From positions 1-16,941 of the forward strand of contig DAONJL010000023.1 in NCBI GenBank assembly GCA_035405645.1: a DNA stretch of 16,941 bases, in the 5' to 3' direction. The stretch comes from DAONJL01 sp035405645 [NCBI: bacterium] (GTDB taxonomy: Bacteria; JAGOBX01; DAONJL01). The translations under genes were made by a program, and so were the position numbers. Under the pieces are notes generated by a model. The model was given only the letters and a program-made list of their open reading frames with translations. It was not told the DNA's origin and made no database searches. Each line of letters begins with the position of its first letter. Position 1 is the stretch's first letter. Below are positions 1 to 7,569 of the stretch, piece after piece.

Positions 1-195
1 CAAATTGGAATAAATGAAGGAATAATAAAAGGCAAACAGGAAGATTTAATAAAACAAATAAATAAGAAATATGGAATAACATCAAAAGAAGCAGAACAAA
101 TAAGAAAATGTAAGGAAATAAAGAAATTAGATAAAGCAATAGAAAAGATAATAGAAGCAGATAAAAAAGAAGAGATATTAAAAATCCTGAATTAA
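1..195 (+). CDS. C-terminal fragment, Rpn/PD-(D/E)XK transposase-like nuclease tail
   Basis: The reading frame is open from base 1 and ends at TAA 193-195, giving the last 64 residues of a protein whose start lies outside the window. It begins with a Gly/Glu/Lys-rich stretch (EGIIKGKQEDLIKQI) followed by a charged helical tail ending EEILKILN. This layout resembles the C-terminus of the Rpn recombination-promoting nuclease / PD-(D/E)XK transposase-like family, where EGxxKG repeats precede a helical tail. The catalytic nuclease core is not visible, so the family call is inference from the tail alone. Isoleucine codons are strikingly skewed: 12 of 14 are ATA, whereas the next gene mostly uses ATT, which would fit a mobile or recently acquired gene. 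It could equally be another charged helical protein. Confidence 0.5.
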   Translation, partial: QIGINEGIIKGKQEDLIKQINKKYGITSKEAEQIRKCKEIKKLDKAIEKIIEADKKEEILKILN

Positions 196-213
196 AGCAA
201 TATATTAATTTTA

Positions 214-241
214 TTGACTTTTTAAAAAGTTAAAATATAAT
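214..241 (+). promoter_or_regulatory. Sigma-70-like promoter for the nucleoside kinase gene
   Basis: A -35 box TTGACT (214-219) and a perfect -10 box TATAAT (236-241) are separated by 16 bases, 31 bases upstream of the ATG at 273. Transcription would start near 248. A 14-base perfect palindrome (217-230, ACTTTTTAAAAAGT) overlaps the -35 and spacer. It has no loop or U-tract typical of a terminator, and might be an operator or chance in AT-rich DNA. Confidence 0.7.
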
Positions 242-260
242 AAAAATAATTTTTTTAAAA

Positions 261-267
261 AAGGTGA
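261..267 (+). promoter_or_regulatory. Ribosome binding site that fixes the kinase start
   Basis: AAGGTGA lies 5 bases before ATG 273. An in-frame GTG at 264 falls inside this Shine-Dalgarno motif, so ATG 273 is the better start. Confidence 0.75.
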
Positions 268-272
268 TTAAA

Positions 273-1982
273 ATGGGTATACCGAATACATTAACAAAAA
301 TTGTCAATAAATATAATGAAATTGTTGATTTTAAAATTTCGAAAATTGCTAATGCTTTAATGTTAGCTATTCTTGATATTGAAAATTGCAGTAAATACAC
401 TGCTGAATTAAGAGCAAAGAAATATGCTTTAAAAGTAGCTGATAGAATTTATAAAGATTTTTATGATTTGAATTACTTAAAACAAGATTTCATAACAAAG
501 TATATAAATTTTAATCCTGAAGAAAGAATAAATAGATTAGCAAATGCTTTTGCTACTGAACGATTGTGTATTGTTTTACTTGAAATTTTTAAAGACCAAA
601 TTGCACCTGATAAAGTTTCTGATAGAAAAGAAGATTTATTAGAATTCATAAAAAAAACAATGAATGTTATTGATGAAAAAGATACAAATAATAAAAGTTT
701 ATTTCCGTTATTAACCAATGTAGAAAAGGAAGAAATTATAAATTTTCTCTTTGATAAAATTTTATCATATTCACAAATTGAATTAAGAAAAGATCAAATT
801 TGTCCGCATAGAGAATTTATTCAAGATACAATTGAAAAAGTTTTAAAAGATATTGGCGAAATTGACCTTGCAGAAGGTTTTATGCTTTTTCGTGAAGGCA
901 AAATAAAATTAAAAGCAAATGAAATTTCAGAATTACAATTTACTAAAAATGGTATTCATCACGAAATAGTTCAAAAAACACTTGAATGGAATATTGAGCA
1001 TGAATGTGATAGTATATTCTCATTAAATGATTGGGTTTTAGGCAGACATAATAAAGATATGCGTGAACTAATTATGCTTTCAGAAAAAAGATATAAAAAT
1101 GATGTTCTCGCTGCTATTGACAAAATTTTAAAAAGAATAAATGAAATTAAAATTGTTATTATTGCTGGTCCATCCTGTTCAAATAAAACTACTACTACTG
1201 TTATTACTGGTCTTGAATTGAAAAAGATTGGCTTAAAATTAAAACAACTTAATATTGACGATTATTTTAAAGATTTAAAAGACCAGCCAAAAGATGAATT
1301 TGGCGATTATGATTTTGAAATGCCAGAAGCAATTGATATTGAATTATTAAATGTTCATCTTGATAAATTAATGAAAGGTCAGGCAATACAAAAACCAAAT
1401 TATAATTTTAAAACTGGCGTTCGACAATCTTATTCTGAATTTTATTTAAAAGAGGATGAAATTTTGCTCATTGATTGCTTACACGGCTTATATAGAAAAC
1501 TTACTGCTTCTGTTCCGCAACATCAAAAATTTTCTATTTATATTGAATCAATGAATGTTGTCAGAAATACTGATGGTTCTTATACTAAATGGGCTGATGT
1601 TAGAATGCTTAAAAGAATGATTAGAGATATGCAATATCGAAGTTATAAACCAGCTGGCACTTTAGGTCATTGGTGGTATGTAAGAAAAGGTGAATTAAAA
1701 CACATTATCCCTTATATCTTTTCAACCGATGTAGTTATAAATTCCGGTCTGCCTTATGAATTACCTGTTCTTAAATTTGTTATTGGTGAAAATTTCCCTT
1801 CAAAAAGTTTCATTGAACAATTAAGAATGGAAGGTAGATTAGATGCTTATATTCGTGGTATTCGTACTTTAACTTTACTTGATACTGTTATTGAATATAA
1901 AAAATTAAATAATATTCCAAGCACTTCACCTATTAGAGAATTTATTGGCGGTAGTTCTTATATTATTCCGCATAATGAATAA
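273..1982 (+). CDS. ATP-cone + uridine-kinase/PRK-family nucleoside kinase
   Basis: This 569-residue protein ends in a P-loop kinase of the uridine kinase/phosphoribulokinase family, expected to phosphorylate a nucleoside or similar small molecule in the cytoplasm. The kinase half shows a P-loop GPSCSNKT near 299-306, a DDYFKD substrate-site motif near 330, LIDCLHGLY near 400, and the family C-terminal signatures NSGLPYELPVLK and REFIGGS. The N-terminal 260 residues resemble an ATP-cone nucleotide-sensing domain in two parts: KYNEIVDFKISKIANAL (about 13-29) and FIQDTIEKVLKDIGEIDLAEGFMLFREGK (about 182-210), with extra sequence of roughly 100 residues between. The Walker A glycine before the lysine is Asn. 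The start is set by the AAGGTGA site. The next gene overlaps its stop. The kinase-fold call is firm; the ATP-cone call and any substrate are inference. Confidence 0.82.
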   Translation: MGIPNTLTKIVNKYNEIVDFKISKIANALMLAILDIENCSKYTAELRAKKYALKVADRIYKDFYDLNYLKQDFITKYINFNPEERINRLANAFATERLCIVLLEIFKDQIAPDKVSDRKEDLLEFIKKTMNVIDEKDTNNKSLFPLLTNVEKEEIINFLFDKILSYSQIELRKDQICPHREFIQDTIEKVLKDIGEIDLAEGFMLFREGKIKLKANEISELQFTKNGIHHEIVQKTLEWNIEHECDSIFSLNDWVLGRHNKDMRELIMLSEKRYKNDVLAAIDKILKRINEIKIVIIAGPSCSNKTTTTVITGLELKKIGLKLKQLNIDDYFKDLKDQPKDEFGDYDFEMPEAIDIELLNVHLDKLMKGQAIQKPNYNFKTGVRQSYSEFYLKEDEILLIDCLHGLYRKLTASVPQHQKFSIYIESMNVVRNTDGSYTKWADVRMLKRMIRDMQYRSYKPAGTLGHWWYVRKGELKHIIPYIFSTDVVINSGLPYELPVLKFVIGENFPSKSFIEQLRMEGRLDAYIRGIRTLTLLDTVIEYKKLNNIPSTSPIREFIGGSSYIIPHNE

Positions 1983-3072
1983 ATATCATAATTTATCAAA
2001 AAAAATTTTATTCATTTTTTTTATTGTTCTTCTCTTTATTCTTTCTTTTTTTATTTTTATCTTTTTTAATATCACTGAACAATATAAAGAAATTATTATT
2101 AAATTAGATAGTTCTCAAAAAAATTTTATTAATAAAATTCAATTACTCAACCTTTATCTTTTAATTATTGCTTTTTTTATTTCTGTACTCGTCTTATCTT
2201 TTCTGCTTACTTATATTGTTAAAAAAAATATTATTTTCCCTATAAATCATTTAATTTATTTAACTAATCAAATTTCAACTGGTAATCTTGATTTGAAATC
2301 AAATCTATCTCTTAATAATGAAATTGGTAAATTATCTGATAATTTTAATTTGATGATTAATGGTTTAAAAAAATATCAAACAGAACTTCTTAATAAAGAA
2401 CTGGAATTATCAAAATTAAATAAAATTGATTTCATTGCTAAATTATCATCAGGTTTAGCACATGAACTTAAACATCCTATCCAAAATATAAAACTAATTT
2501 TATCAAATATAAATAATTCAAATTTTGATGAGATAATAAATGAATTAAAAGAAGAAATTTCAAAAATAGAAAAAGTAACTTATTCAATATCTGAATTCGC
2601 TAAATTGAAAAATATTAAATCTGAAAAAATAAATATTAAATCTGAAATTGATAAAATACTTAATTCTATTATCTGTCCGCCTAATATAAATATTTTAAAT
2701 AATATAAAAATAAATATTGAAATTAATTTTAATTCTTTCCTATTTCACACACTTATTACCAATCTTCTCTATAATGCTTTTAATGCTATGCCAGATGGTG
2801 GTAATATCCAATTATTTTTAAATATTGAAAATGATTTTATTAAATTAATTATTGAAGATGAAGGAATTGGTATTTTAGAAAAAGATAAAGAAAAAATATT
2901 TGAACCATTTATTTCTTTATCATCTAAAAAAAGTACTGGTATTGGTCTAACTTTATGTAAAGAAATTATAAATTATTTTAGTGGAAAAATTGAATTAGAA
3001 AATAGAAATGATAAAAATGGTTTAAGAGTAAATTTATTTTTTAGGAAAGAAAAAATCAAATCTCAGTTATAA
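1975..3072 (+). CDS. Membrane sensor histidine kinase (HAMP type), orphan
   Basis: A 365-residue sensor kinase that would autophosphorylate on His and pass the phosphate to a response regulator. Two membrane segments (about 10-32 and 57-80) flank a short extracytoplasmic region of only about 25 residues, so it is unlikely to have a folded external sensor. A HAMP-like linker (about 81-135) follows, then the H-box SGLAHELKHPIQNIK with His163. The ATPase domain has an N-box NLLYNAFNAMPDGG (264-276), a G1 box DEGIGI (295-300), an F-box FEPF (309-312) and a G2 box STGIGLTLCKEI. The H-box carries Lys where Arg-Asn is usual (HELKHP rather than HExRNP). ATG 1975 overlaps the kinase gene stop by 8 bases, implying coupled translation. 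An upstream TTG at 1945 would lengthen it by ten residues but is less likely. No response regulator is nearby. Confidence 0.9.
   Translation: MNKYHNLSKKILFIFFIVLLFILSFFIFIFFNITEQYKEIIIKLDSSQKNFINKIQLLNLYLLIIAFFISVLVLSFLLTYIVKKNIIFPINHLIYLTNQISTGNLDLKSNLSLNNEIGKLSDNFNLMINGLKKYQTELLNKELELSKLNKIDFIAKLSSGLAHELKHPIQNIKLILSNINNSNFDEIINELKEEISKIEKVTYSISEFAKLKNIKSEKINIKSEIDKILNSIICPPNINILNNIKINIEINFNSFLFHTLITNLLYNAFNAMPDGGNIQLFLNIENDFIKLIIEDEGIGILEKDKEKIFEPFISLSSKKSTGIGLTLCKEIINYFSGKIELENRNDKNGLRVNLFFRKEKIKSQL
2611..2647 (+). repeat. 21-base-period tandem repeat inside the histidine kinase gene
   Basis: The 16-base unit AATATTAAATCTGAAA occurs at 2611-2626 and again at 2632-2647, in frame with a 21-base period. 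It encodes NIKSEKI followed by NIKSEID in the segment between the H-box and N-box. It looks like a small in-frame duplication of seven codons. Confidence 0.75.
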
Positions 3073-3183
3073 TATTTTCAGTAGTATATCTCATATATTT
3101 TTATATACCATCAAAATATATTATATTTAATGTTTAAATTCTCTCTCATCATAAATTTATTATTTCTATACATAAAAAATTAC

Positions 3184-3211
3184 TTGATTTTATTAGTAGT
3201 TGTGATATATT
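3184..3211 (+). promoter_or_regulatory. Sigma-70-like extended -10 promoter for the HAD-der block
   Basis: TTGATT (3184-3189) and TATATT (3206-3211) are spaced by 16 bases, with a TGA extension directly before the -10 (3203-3205). The start of transcription would be near 3218, upstream of the AAAGGG ribosome site (3234-3239) and ATG 3247. The rest of the 174-base gap from 3073 is plain AT-rich DNA with no clear terminator hairpin. Confidence 0.62.
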
Positions 3212-3246
3212 CATAATTAATTTTTTATTTTTGAAAGGGCAAAAAA

Positions 3247-3936
3247 ATGCAAGAAGATAAATTATTATTATTTGATTTAGATGGAACATTAGTAAATTTA
3301 CGCGGTGTCGGTTTTCGTTCATTAAAAATTATTACAAAAGAAATTTTAAATTCTGATAAAGATATTAGTTCTATTGATGTTTATGGTAAAACTGATACGC
3401 AAATTTTTGAAGATATAGTTAATTTCATAAATTTTGATAAAAAAAAATTTAAACAAATTTATAATAAATTTGTTAATCGATATTTGTATTATTTAAAAAA
3501 AGAAGTGCAAAAAATTGATTTTGACCCTGTTATAAATAACATTAGAGAATTTTTAGCAGATGTCTCAAAAAGAAAAAATATTTATATTGGTTTATTAACA
3601 GGTAATATTAAAAAAGGTGCTAAAATAAAACTTTCAAGATGGGGCATTTTAAAATATTTTAAATTTGGCGCTTTTGGCGATGATAATATAAATAGAAATA
3701 AATTAGTGCCAATTGCAAAAAAAAGAGCAGAAGAATTATTTAGTAAAAAATTTAAAAAGAAAAATATTTATATTATTGGTGATACACCAAAAGATATTGA
3801 AGCTGCTAAAAAAAATAATGTTATCTCTGTTGCTATTGCAAGTGGTAATTATAATAAAGAATATTTAGCTAAATTTTCACCTGATTTTTTATTTGAAAAT
3901 ATTAGTGAATTTTTACCTTTTCTGGATGATGTATAA
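3247..3936 (+). CDS. HAD-superfamily hydrolase, phosphoglycolate-phosphatase-like
   Basis: A 229-residue cytoplasmic phosphatase of the haloacid dehalogenase superfamily. Motif I is FDLDGTLV with nucleophile Asp10 and acid Asp12. Motif II is the Thr in LLTGN (Thr118). A motif III lysine is probably Lys152 (NRNKLVPIAKKRA). Motif IV is IGDTPKDIEAAK with Asp179 and Asp183. A helical cap (about 20-90) between motifs I and II fits the C1-capped, Gph-like subfamily that includes phosphoglycolate phosphatase and pyrophosphatases. The substrate cannot be fixed. It opens a block with its own promoter and an AAAGGG ribosome site 7 bases before ATG, and der starts 6 bases after its stop. Confidence 0.88.
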   Translation: MQEDKLLLFDLDGTLVNLRGVGFRSLKIITKEILNSDKDISSIDVYGKTDTQIFEDIVNFINFDKKKFKQIYNKFVNRYLYYLKKEVQKIDFDPVINNIREFLADVSKRKNIYIGLLTGNIKKGAKIKLSRWGILKYFKFGAFGDDNINRNKLVPIAKKRAEELFSKKFKKKNIYIIGDTPKDIEAAKKNNVISVAIASGNYNKEYLAKFSPDFLFENISEFLPFLDDV

Positions 3937-3942
3937 AAAATT

Positions 3943-5271
3943 ATGAAACCAATAATTTCAATAATTGGCAGACCAAATGTTGGTAAATCAACTTTATTTA
4001 ATAGAATAATAAGTAAACGCATAGCGATTACTGATGAGACGCCTGGTGTGACAAGAGATGTATTAGAAGCTGAAGTTGAATGGAATAATAGAAAATTTAT
4101 TCTGATTGATACTGGTGGTATTGATTTTTCTCAAAATTCTGATATTCCTTTTAGTAATTTAATTTTAGAAAAATCTTTAGAAACTATAAATAATAGTTCT
4201 GTTATTTTATTTGTTGTTGATGGTAAACAGGATTTAACACCTATAGATTTTGATATTAAAAATTATTTAATAAAAATTGGCAAAATAAATGACACTATTT
4301 TAGTTATTAATAAAATGGAATTTTTCAAAGAAGAAGAAATTTATAAATTTTATGAATTGGGTATTGATAATATTTTCATTATTTCTGCATTACACGGAAA
4401 AAATATTGGTGATTTACTTGATAAAATGGTTGAAAATATTTCTATAAATAATAAAGAAATTGAAGAAGAAATAATAAAACTGGCAATAATTGGAAAACCA
4501 AATGTTGGTAAATCTTCATTAGCAAATTTATTATTAGGCAAAAATAAAATGATAATTAGTCCTATCAGAGGCACTACTCGTGATGCAATTTCAAGTTTTT
4601 TTAAATATGATAAAAAAAATTACTGTATTATTGATACGCCTGGTATTCGCAGAAAAAAAAGTATTGAAGATAAATTAGAAATTCTTTCTGTTAATCGCGC
4701 GATTAAAAGTATCAGATATTCTGATATTGTTTTATTTATGATTGATGCTGTTGAAAACATTTCTTCACAGGATATAAAACTTATTTCTTTAATTGAAGAA
4801 TATGGTAAAGGATTAATTTTTCTTGTAAATAAATGGGATTTAATTGAAAAAGATGAACATACATTAAATAACTATAAAAAAGAATTATTAGAAAAATTAC
4901 CATACTTAAATTACATACCAATTTTATTTATTTCGATTTTAAAAAAACAACGAACAAATAAAATTATGGAAACAGTAAAATTTGTATATGAAAATTATAC
5001 TAAACGAATTAAAACTTCTATATTAAATAATTTTCTCTTATCTTTTAAAAATGAATATGAGATACAAACAGAAACAAAAAAAATAAATCAAATAAAATAT
5101 ATAACTCAAATAGGAATAAAACCACCTTTTTTTGCTTTATCTGTTTCAAGTAAAGAAAAAATAAAAGAACATCATTTACGACAATTTATTAAAGCACTTC
5201 GTGAAAAATTTGTTTTTTATGGTGTTCCAATTAAATTAAAATTTTTATATTCAAAAAAACATAAAGAATGA
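3943..5271 (+). CDS. der: Ribosome-assembly GTPase Der (EngA)
   Basis: Der is a tandem GTPase needed for maturation of the 50S ribosomal subunit. The 442-residue protein has the normal layout. GTPase 1 shows GRPNVGKST (9-17), TPGVTRD, DTGGI and NKME (123-126). GTPase 2 shows GKPNVGKSS (184-192), RGTTRD, DTPGI and NKWD (296-299). A C-terminal KH-like domain ends in FIKALREKFVFYGVPIKLKF. Two motif departures stand out: the first G4 motif reads NKME where NKxD is standard, and the second G5 region reads FISILKKQ where Ser-Ala is usual. Length is normal for the family. It follows the HAD gene by 6 bases and overlaps the next gene by four bases (ATGA), so all three are probably one transcript. Confidence 0.96.
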   Translation: MKPIISIIGRPNVGKSTLFNRIISKRIAITDETPGVTRDVLEAEVEWNNRKFILIDTGGIDFSQNSDIPFSNLILEKSLETINNSSVILFVVDGKQDLTPIDFDIKNYLIKIGKINDTILVINKMEFFKEEEIYKFYELGIDNIFIISALHGKNIGDLLDKMVENISINNKEIEEEIIKLAIIGKPNVGKSSLANLLLGKNKMIISPIRGTTRDAISSFFKYDKKNYCIIDTPGIRRKKSIEDKLEILSVNRAIKSIRYSDIVLFMIDAVENISSQDIKLISLIEEYGKGLIFLVNKWDLIEKDEHTLNNYKKELLEKLPYLNYIPILFISILKKQRTNKIMETVKFVYENYTKRIKTSILNNFLLSFKNEYEIQTETKKINQIKYITQIGIKPPFFALSVSSKEKIKEHHLRQFIKALREKFVFYGVPIKLKFLYSKKHKE

Positions 5272-7568
5272 AATATCAAATTACATTAAATAAAAATGAA
5301 TTTGAATTTTTAATTATTGGTGGGCTTCTTTATTTATCAAATAATTCTTCTATTCCATTTAATGAGGAAAAAAAATTTTTTGGTGAAAATTATGGTATAT
5401 TTAGAATTTTTGATAAAAAAGAAAATAATGCTATAATCAAATCTTTAATTTATTCTAAATTTCCTATTTTAATTATTAAATATAAAGAAAAAGCAAAAGC
5501 ATATTTTTTTAATCCAATAATAAATAACGCTATTTTATCAATAAGTTTAAAAAATTTTGATGATGAATTAATATTAGAATTTTTATTTACTGAACATTTA
5601 ATATTTTTAAAAACAGAACCTTTAATTAGCAATTGGGAAGAAAAAAAAATAATTAAATTTGATGAACAATTATTACATATAAAAATTTTTGAAAATAAAA
5701 ATTGGTTGCAAATTTTATATGACATTGTCAGAGAAGAATTAAGTAAAATAAATGAATTAGAGGAAATATCACTTGATTTAAACTTATTAAAAGAATCAGT
5801 TTTTGCAACAAGATTTTTTCTTAATAGAATTTTCGATTATAAAAATTTAATTCATTCTGAATTTATTTTTAATGATTGTTCATTAAATTTTGGTGGCATA
5901 GAACTCTTTTCACTTTTAACTTATGAATTTTATCGTGTTTATAATTATTGTAGATTTCCAGTTTTAAAAAATGATTTTGATTTAGGTATTAAAATACTTG
6001 AAAATTTGATTAGTAAAAAATTTTATGAACAAATACCTGAACTTAATAATTCAATTGTTTTTCATAATACAATTGGGAAGAAAAAAAATAACGAATTATT
6101 TGCTCATACACAATTTAATACTGGTCTTACTGGCTATCCTGGTGGTCAGGCTACAATTATAAAAATAATTGGTAAATTACTGAATGAAATTGAACTACCT
6201 GATGAATTAAAAAATAATTTATCTAATATCTTTTTTAATTCTTTAAAATTTCTTGATTATTTTTATAATTCAAATGGTTATTCTTATACTTACCCATTAT
6301 TTCCAGCAAATGAAAATGAATTTTATAAATGTGAAAGTTCACCACATATTATTACAATAGGAGGCACAGCAGAAGCAATAAATGCTTATTTAGAAGCATA
6401 TAAATTTACACAAGAAAATAATTATTTTGATAAAGCACTTGAATTATTAGAAAAAATAAATCCAGATGATGAAAATAATTTTTTTTATGGCTATGGATTT
6501 TTACGAGATGCAAATTATAACGAAATTGATGGTGTTTCTGCTATTCCTTTAATTTTTGCTAATATTGACACATACAAAATTACACAGGATATAAAATATC
6601 GTGATAAAGCAGAAGCATTAGGTTTTTATTTATTAACTTTCCAATATTTTTATGAAACAGAAAAATTAAAAATCAAATTTTATGTTGACCCTATGGCTAA
6701 ATCTTTTGCTCCAAGATTAGCTATCTGGGATACTTTATTATGGGCTGAAGCATATTTTGAATTATATAAACAAACAAAAAAATTTTTCTGGTTTAGATTA
6801 TTTAAAATTACATTTTATTCTGCGTTAAAATATCAAAGTTCGGTTTCTGGGGGTGTTCCTGAATCTGTTCCTTTTAATTTTATTGATGGTCTTTCTGAAA
6901 TTAAAATTGAAAATGGTATTTCTTGCTGGATAAATATGATTGCACAAAAATATTGTGAATTCACTAATAATATTCTACTTTTTGAAAATGATAATTCTAA
7001 TGAGAAAAATTATTTTGATGTAATTGAAAATAAAATTAATATAAACTATTCAACTATTTATTATAAAGAAAAAAGAATTACCAAAATAAAAAATAAATTT
7101 AAACGAATTGTCCCTAAATTTATCAAAAGATTAATTAAAAAAATTTTTATTCTGGATTATAAACTTTATAAAAGTTCAAATTCAAAATTTAATTTTTCTA
7201 CCTTAAAAAAATTTGAAGGTTCAACAGAAAAAATTTATTTCAATTATTTAAAGAATAAAAATACTATAGAAATAGAAATCAGCTGTAATGATAAATATGA
7301 TGTAATAATAAATAATGTTTTTATAATTTTAACATTTATAAAAAATGAAATAATTGATGTTAAATCAGATGAGAGAATAAAAGAAAATATAAAGAGTTTA
7401 TATTTAACATTTGATAATTATCAAAAAATCAAAATTACATTTAATGATTTTGCTATTGATAATTTTTCCTTTTTAAAAAATCAATTATTATTAGATGTAT
7501 CATTAAAAGCAAATTGGAATAATAATGGAAAATTTTCTGATAAAATAAAATTCTTTAATTGCAATTAA
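5268..7568 (+). CDS. Unassigned 766-residue protein, (alpha/alpha)-toroid glycosidase-like
   Basis: I do not recognise a specific family. The N-terminal part (1-210) is mixed and largely hydrophobic/acidic without clear motifs. The middle (about 210-565) is built of helical hairpins with Gly/Trp/Asp-rich turns, such as FNTGLTGYPGGQA, IGGTAEAINAYLEAY, DGVSAIPLIFANID, AIWDTLLWAEAYFELY and SVSGGVPES. That pattern is typical of six-hairpin (alpha/alpha)-toroid glycoside hydrolases, lyases and sugar epimerases. The C-terminal 200 residues have a very basic stretch (about 600-625) followed by beta-like sequence (650-760) that could be a carbohydrate-binding or sandwich domain. There is no signal peptide or membrane segment, so it appears cytoplasmic. 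The start ATG lies in the ATGA overlap with der. A sugar-active role is inference from fold-like patterns only. Confidence 0.5.
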   Translation: MKYQITLNKNEFEFLIIGGLLYLSNNSSIPFNEEKKFFGENYGIFRIFDKKENNAIIKSLIYSKFPILIIKYKEKAKAYFFNPIINNAILSISLKNFDDELILEFLFTEHLIFLKTEPLISNWEEKKIIKFDEQLLHIKIFENKNWLQILYDIVREELSKINELEEISLDLNLLKESVFATRFFLNRIFDYKNLIHSEFIFNDCSLNFGGIELFSLLTYEFYRVYNYCRFPVLKNDFDLGIKILENLISKKFYEQIPELNNSIVFHNTIGKKKNNELFAHTQFNTGLTGYPGGQATIIKIIGKLLNEIELPDELKNNLSNIFFNSLKFLDYFYNSNGYSYTYPLFPANENEFYKCESSPHIITIGGTAEAINAYLEAYKFTQENNYFDKALELLEKINPDDENNFFYGYGFLRDANYNEIDGVSAIPLIFANIDTYKITQDIKYRDKAEALGFYLLTFQYFYETEKLKIKFYVDPMAKSFAPRLAIWDTLLWAEAYFELYKQTKKFFWFRLFKITFYSALKYQSSVSGGVPESVPFNFIDGLSEIKIENGISCWINMIAQKYCEFTNNILLFENDNSNEKNYFDVIENKININYSTIYYKEKRITKIKNKFKRIVPKFIKRLIKKIFILDYKLYKSSNSKFNFSTLKKFEGSTEKIYFNYLKNKNTIEIEISCNDKYDVIINNVFIILTFIKNEIIDVKSDERIKENIKSLYLTFDNYQKIKITFNDFAIDNFSFLKNQLLLDVSLKANWNNNGKFSDKIKFFNCN

Positions 7569-7569
7569 A

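Noticed and set aside
217-230. Perfect palindrome ACTTTTTAAAAAGT as a terminator of the first gene
   Set aside because: It has no loop, no G/C stem and no following T-tract, and it overlaps a strong promoter.
264-272. GTG start at 264 for the nucleoside kinase
   Set aside because: The GTG is inside the Shine-Dalgarno sequence serving ATG 273.
473-718. Open frames on the opposite strand of the kinase gene and similar ones elsewhere
   Set aside because: They are low-complexity shadows of clearly coding frames and show no motifs or ribosome sites.
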